The translations under genes were made by a program, and so were the position numbers. A stretch of 6,908 bases of DNA from an uncultured Planctomycetaceae bacterium (GTDB taxonomy: Bacteria; Planctomycetota; Planctomycetia; Planctomycetales; Planctomycetaceae). The stretch covers positions 1 through 6,908 of the forward strand of contig CAIJTL010001045.1 of assembly GCA_903823545.1 (NCBI GenBank), written 5' to 3'. How positions within the stretch are numbered: the first letter of the stretch is position 1; every line of letters begins with the position of its first letter. The notes beneath the pieces are model-generated. The model had not been told where the DNA came from, did not search any database, and saw only the letters and a list, made by a program, of their open reading frames with translations. Below, piece by piece: positions 6,708 through 6,908 of the stretch.

Positions 6708-6908
6708 TCAAAAACCACGCAGCTTCGTCGCGTCTGCCACTCGCTCTAAGCCAAGCAAGAACGCACCGCGACGGAGCGTTGTTTGATGCAACGCGGCTTT
6801 TGCCTTCACGGCTTCGAACGCTTGGACCATGCGGCGTTCGAGACGCTCGTTGACCTCGGACAATTCCCAGCGGAACTGTTGCAGGTTTTGCACCCACTCG
6901 AAGTAGCT
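6708..6908 (-). CDS. Glu/Leu/Phe/Val-type glutamate dehydrogenase, C-terminal end (runs off right edge)
   Basis: Only the last 66 codons plus a TGA stop are in the window; the frame enters from the right edge. It begins SYFEWVQNLQQFRW, the highly conserved C-terminal motif of the roughly 420-residue hexameric glutamate dehydrogenases (RocG/GudB type). It continues with a charged helix (VNERLERRMVQAFEAV) and the closing LLGLERVADATKLRGF. These enzymes interconvert glutamate and 2-oxoglutarate with ammonia, using NAD(H) or NADP(H); cofactor choice is set in the missing N-terminal part. The segment is unlike the E. coli GdhA C-terminus, so I give no symbol. The Gfo/Idh/MocA gene follows on the same strand after about 250 bp carrying an inverted repeat, which argues against tight co-transcription. 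Confidence 0.9.
   Translation of the reverse strand, partial: SYFEWVQNLQQFRWELSEVNERLERRMVQAFEAVKAKAALHQTTLRRGAFLLGLERVADATKLRGF

Noticed and set aside
6592..6897. 101-codon minus-strand open frame at the right edge
   Set aside because: It overlaps the glutamate dehydrogenase C-terminus in another frame and then runs into the intergenic repeat.

Overview
The window looks like an ordinary chromosomal stretch from a planctomycete, most likely a Pirellulales / Rhodopirellula-type organism. The strongest sign is an adjacent pair of genes for a DUF1549/DUF1553 protein and a Tat-exported DUF1501 protein, a signature of that phylum. Moderate GC, a Gfo/Idh/MocA oxidoreductase of the 'GHAHA' type and spacious intergenic regions fit this. 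No phage, CRISPR, transposase, rRNA or tRNA was seen.

Layout: seven protein genes, two of them cut by the window edges. (1) Positions 1-2435, minus strand: a probable two-gene operon, DUF1549/DUF1553 (675-2435) followed by DUF1501 (start at 581, running off the left edge). (2) 2436-2655: a divergent intergenic region with a loose direct repeat. (3) 2656-5424, plus strand: a short-chain dehydrogenase/reductase, a pterin-4a-carbinolamine dehydratase, and an M20 metallodipeptidase. The gaps are 73 and 158 bp, so co-transcription is possible but not proven. (4) 5472-6461, minus strand: a Gfo/Idh/MocA oxidoreductase, convergent with the peptidase across a 47-bp gap. (5) 6462-6707: an intergenic region with a clear hairpin-forming inverted repeat (6547-6623). 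(6) 6708-6908, minus strand: the last 66 residues of a Glu/Leu/Phe/Val-type glutamate dehydrogenase.

How the genes work together: DUF1549 and DUF1501 proteins are expected to act together in the cell envelope, but their biochemistry is not established. The dehydratase, dipeptidase and glutamate dehydrogenase all touch amino-acid metabolism in a broad sense, yet nothing in the sequence ties the centre and right-hand genes into one pathway. The dehydratase has no aromatic amino-acid hydroxylase beside it.

I did not find a convincing undescribed multi-gene system. The items most worth a second look are the intergenic inverted-repeat element, the false N-terminal extension it creates on the Gfo/Idh reading frame, the short two-domain DUF1549 protein, and the orphan pterin dehydratase next to an SDR.
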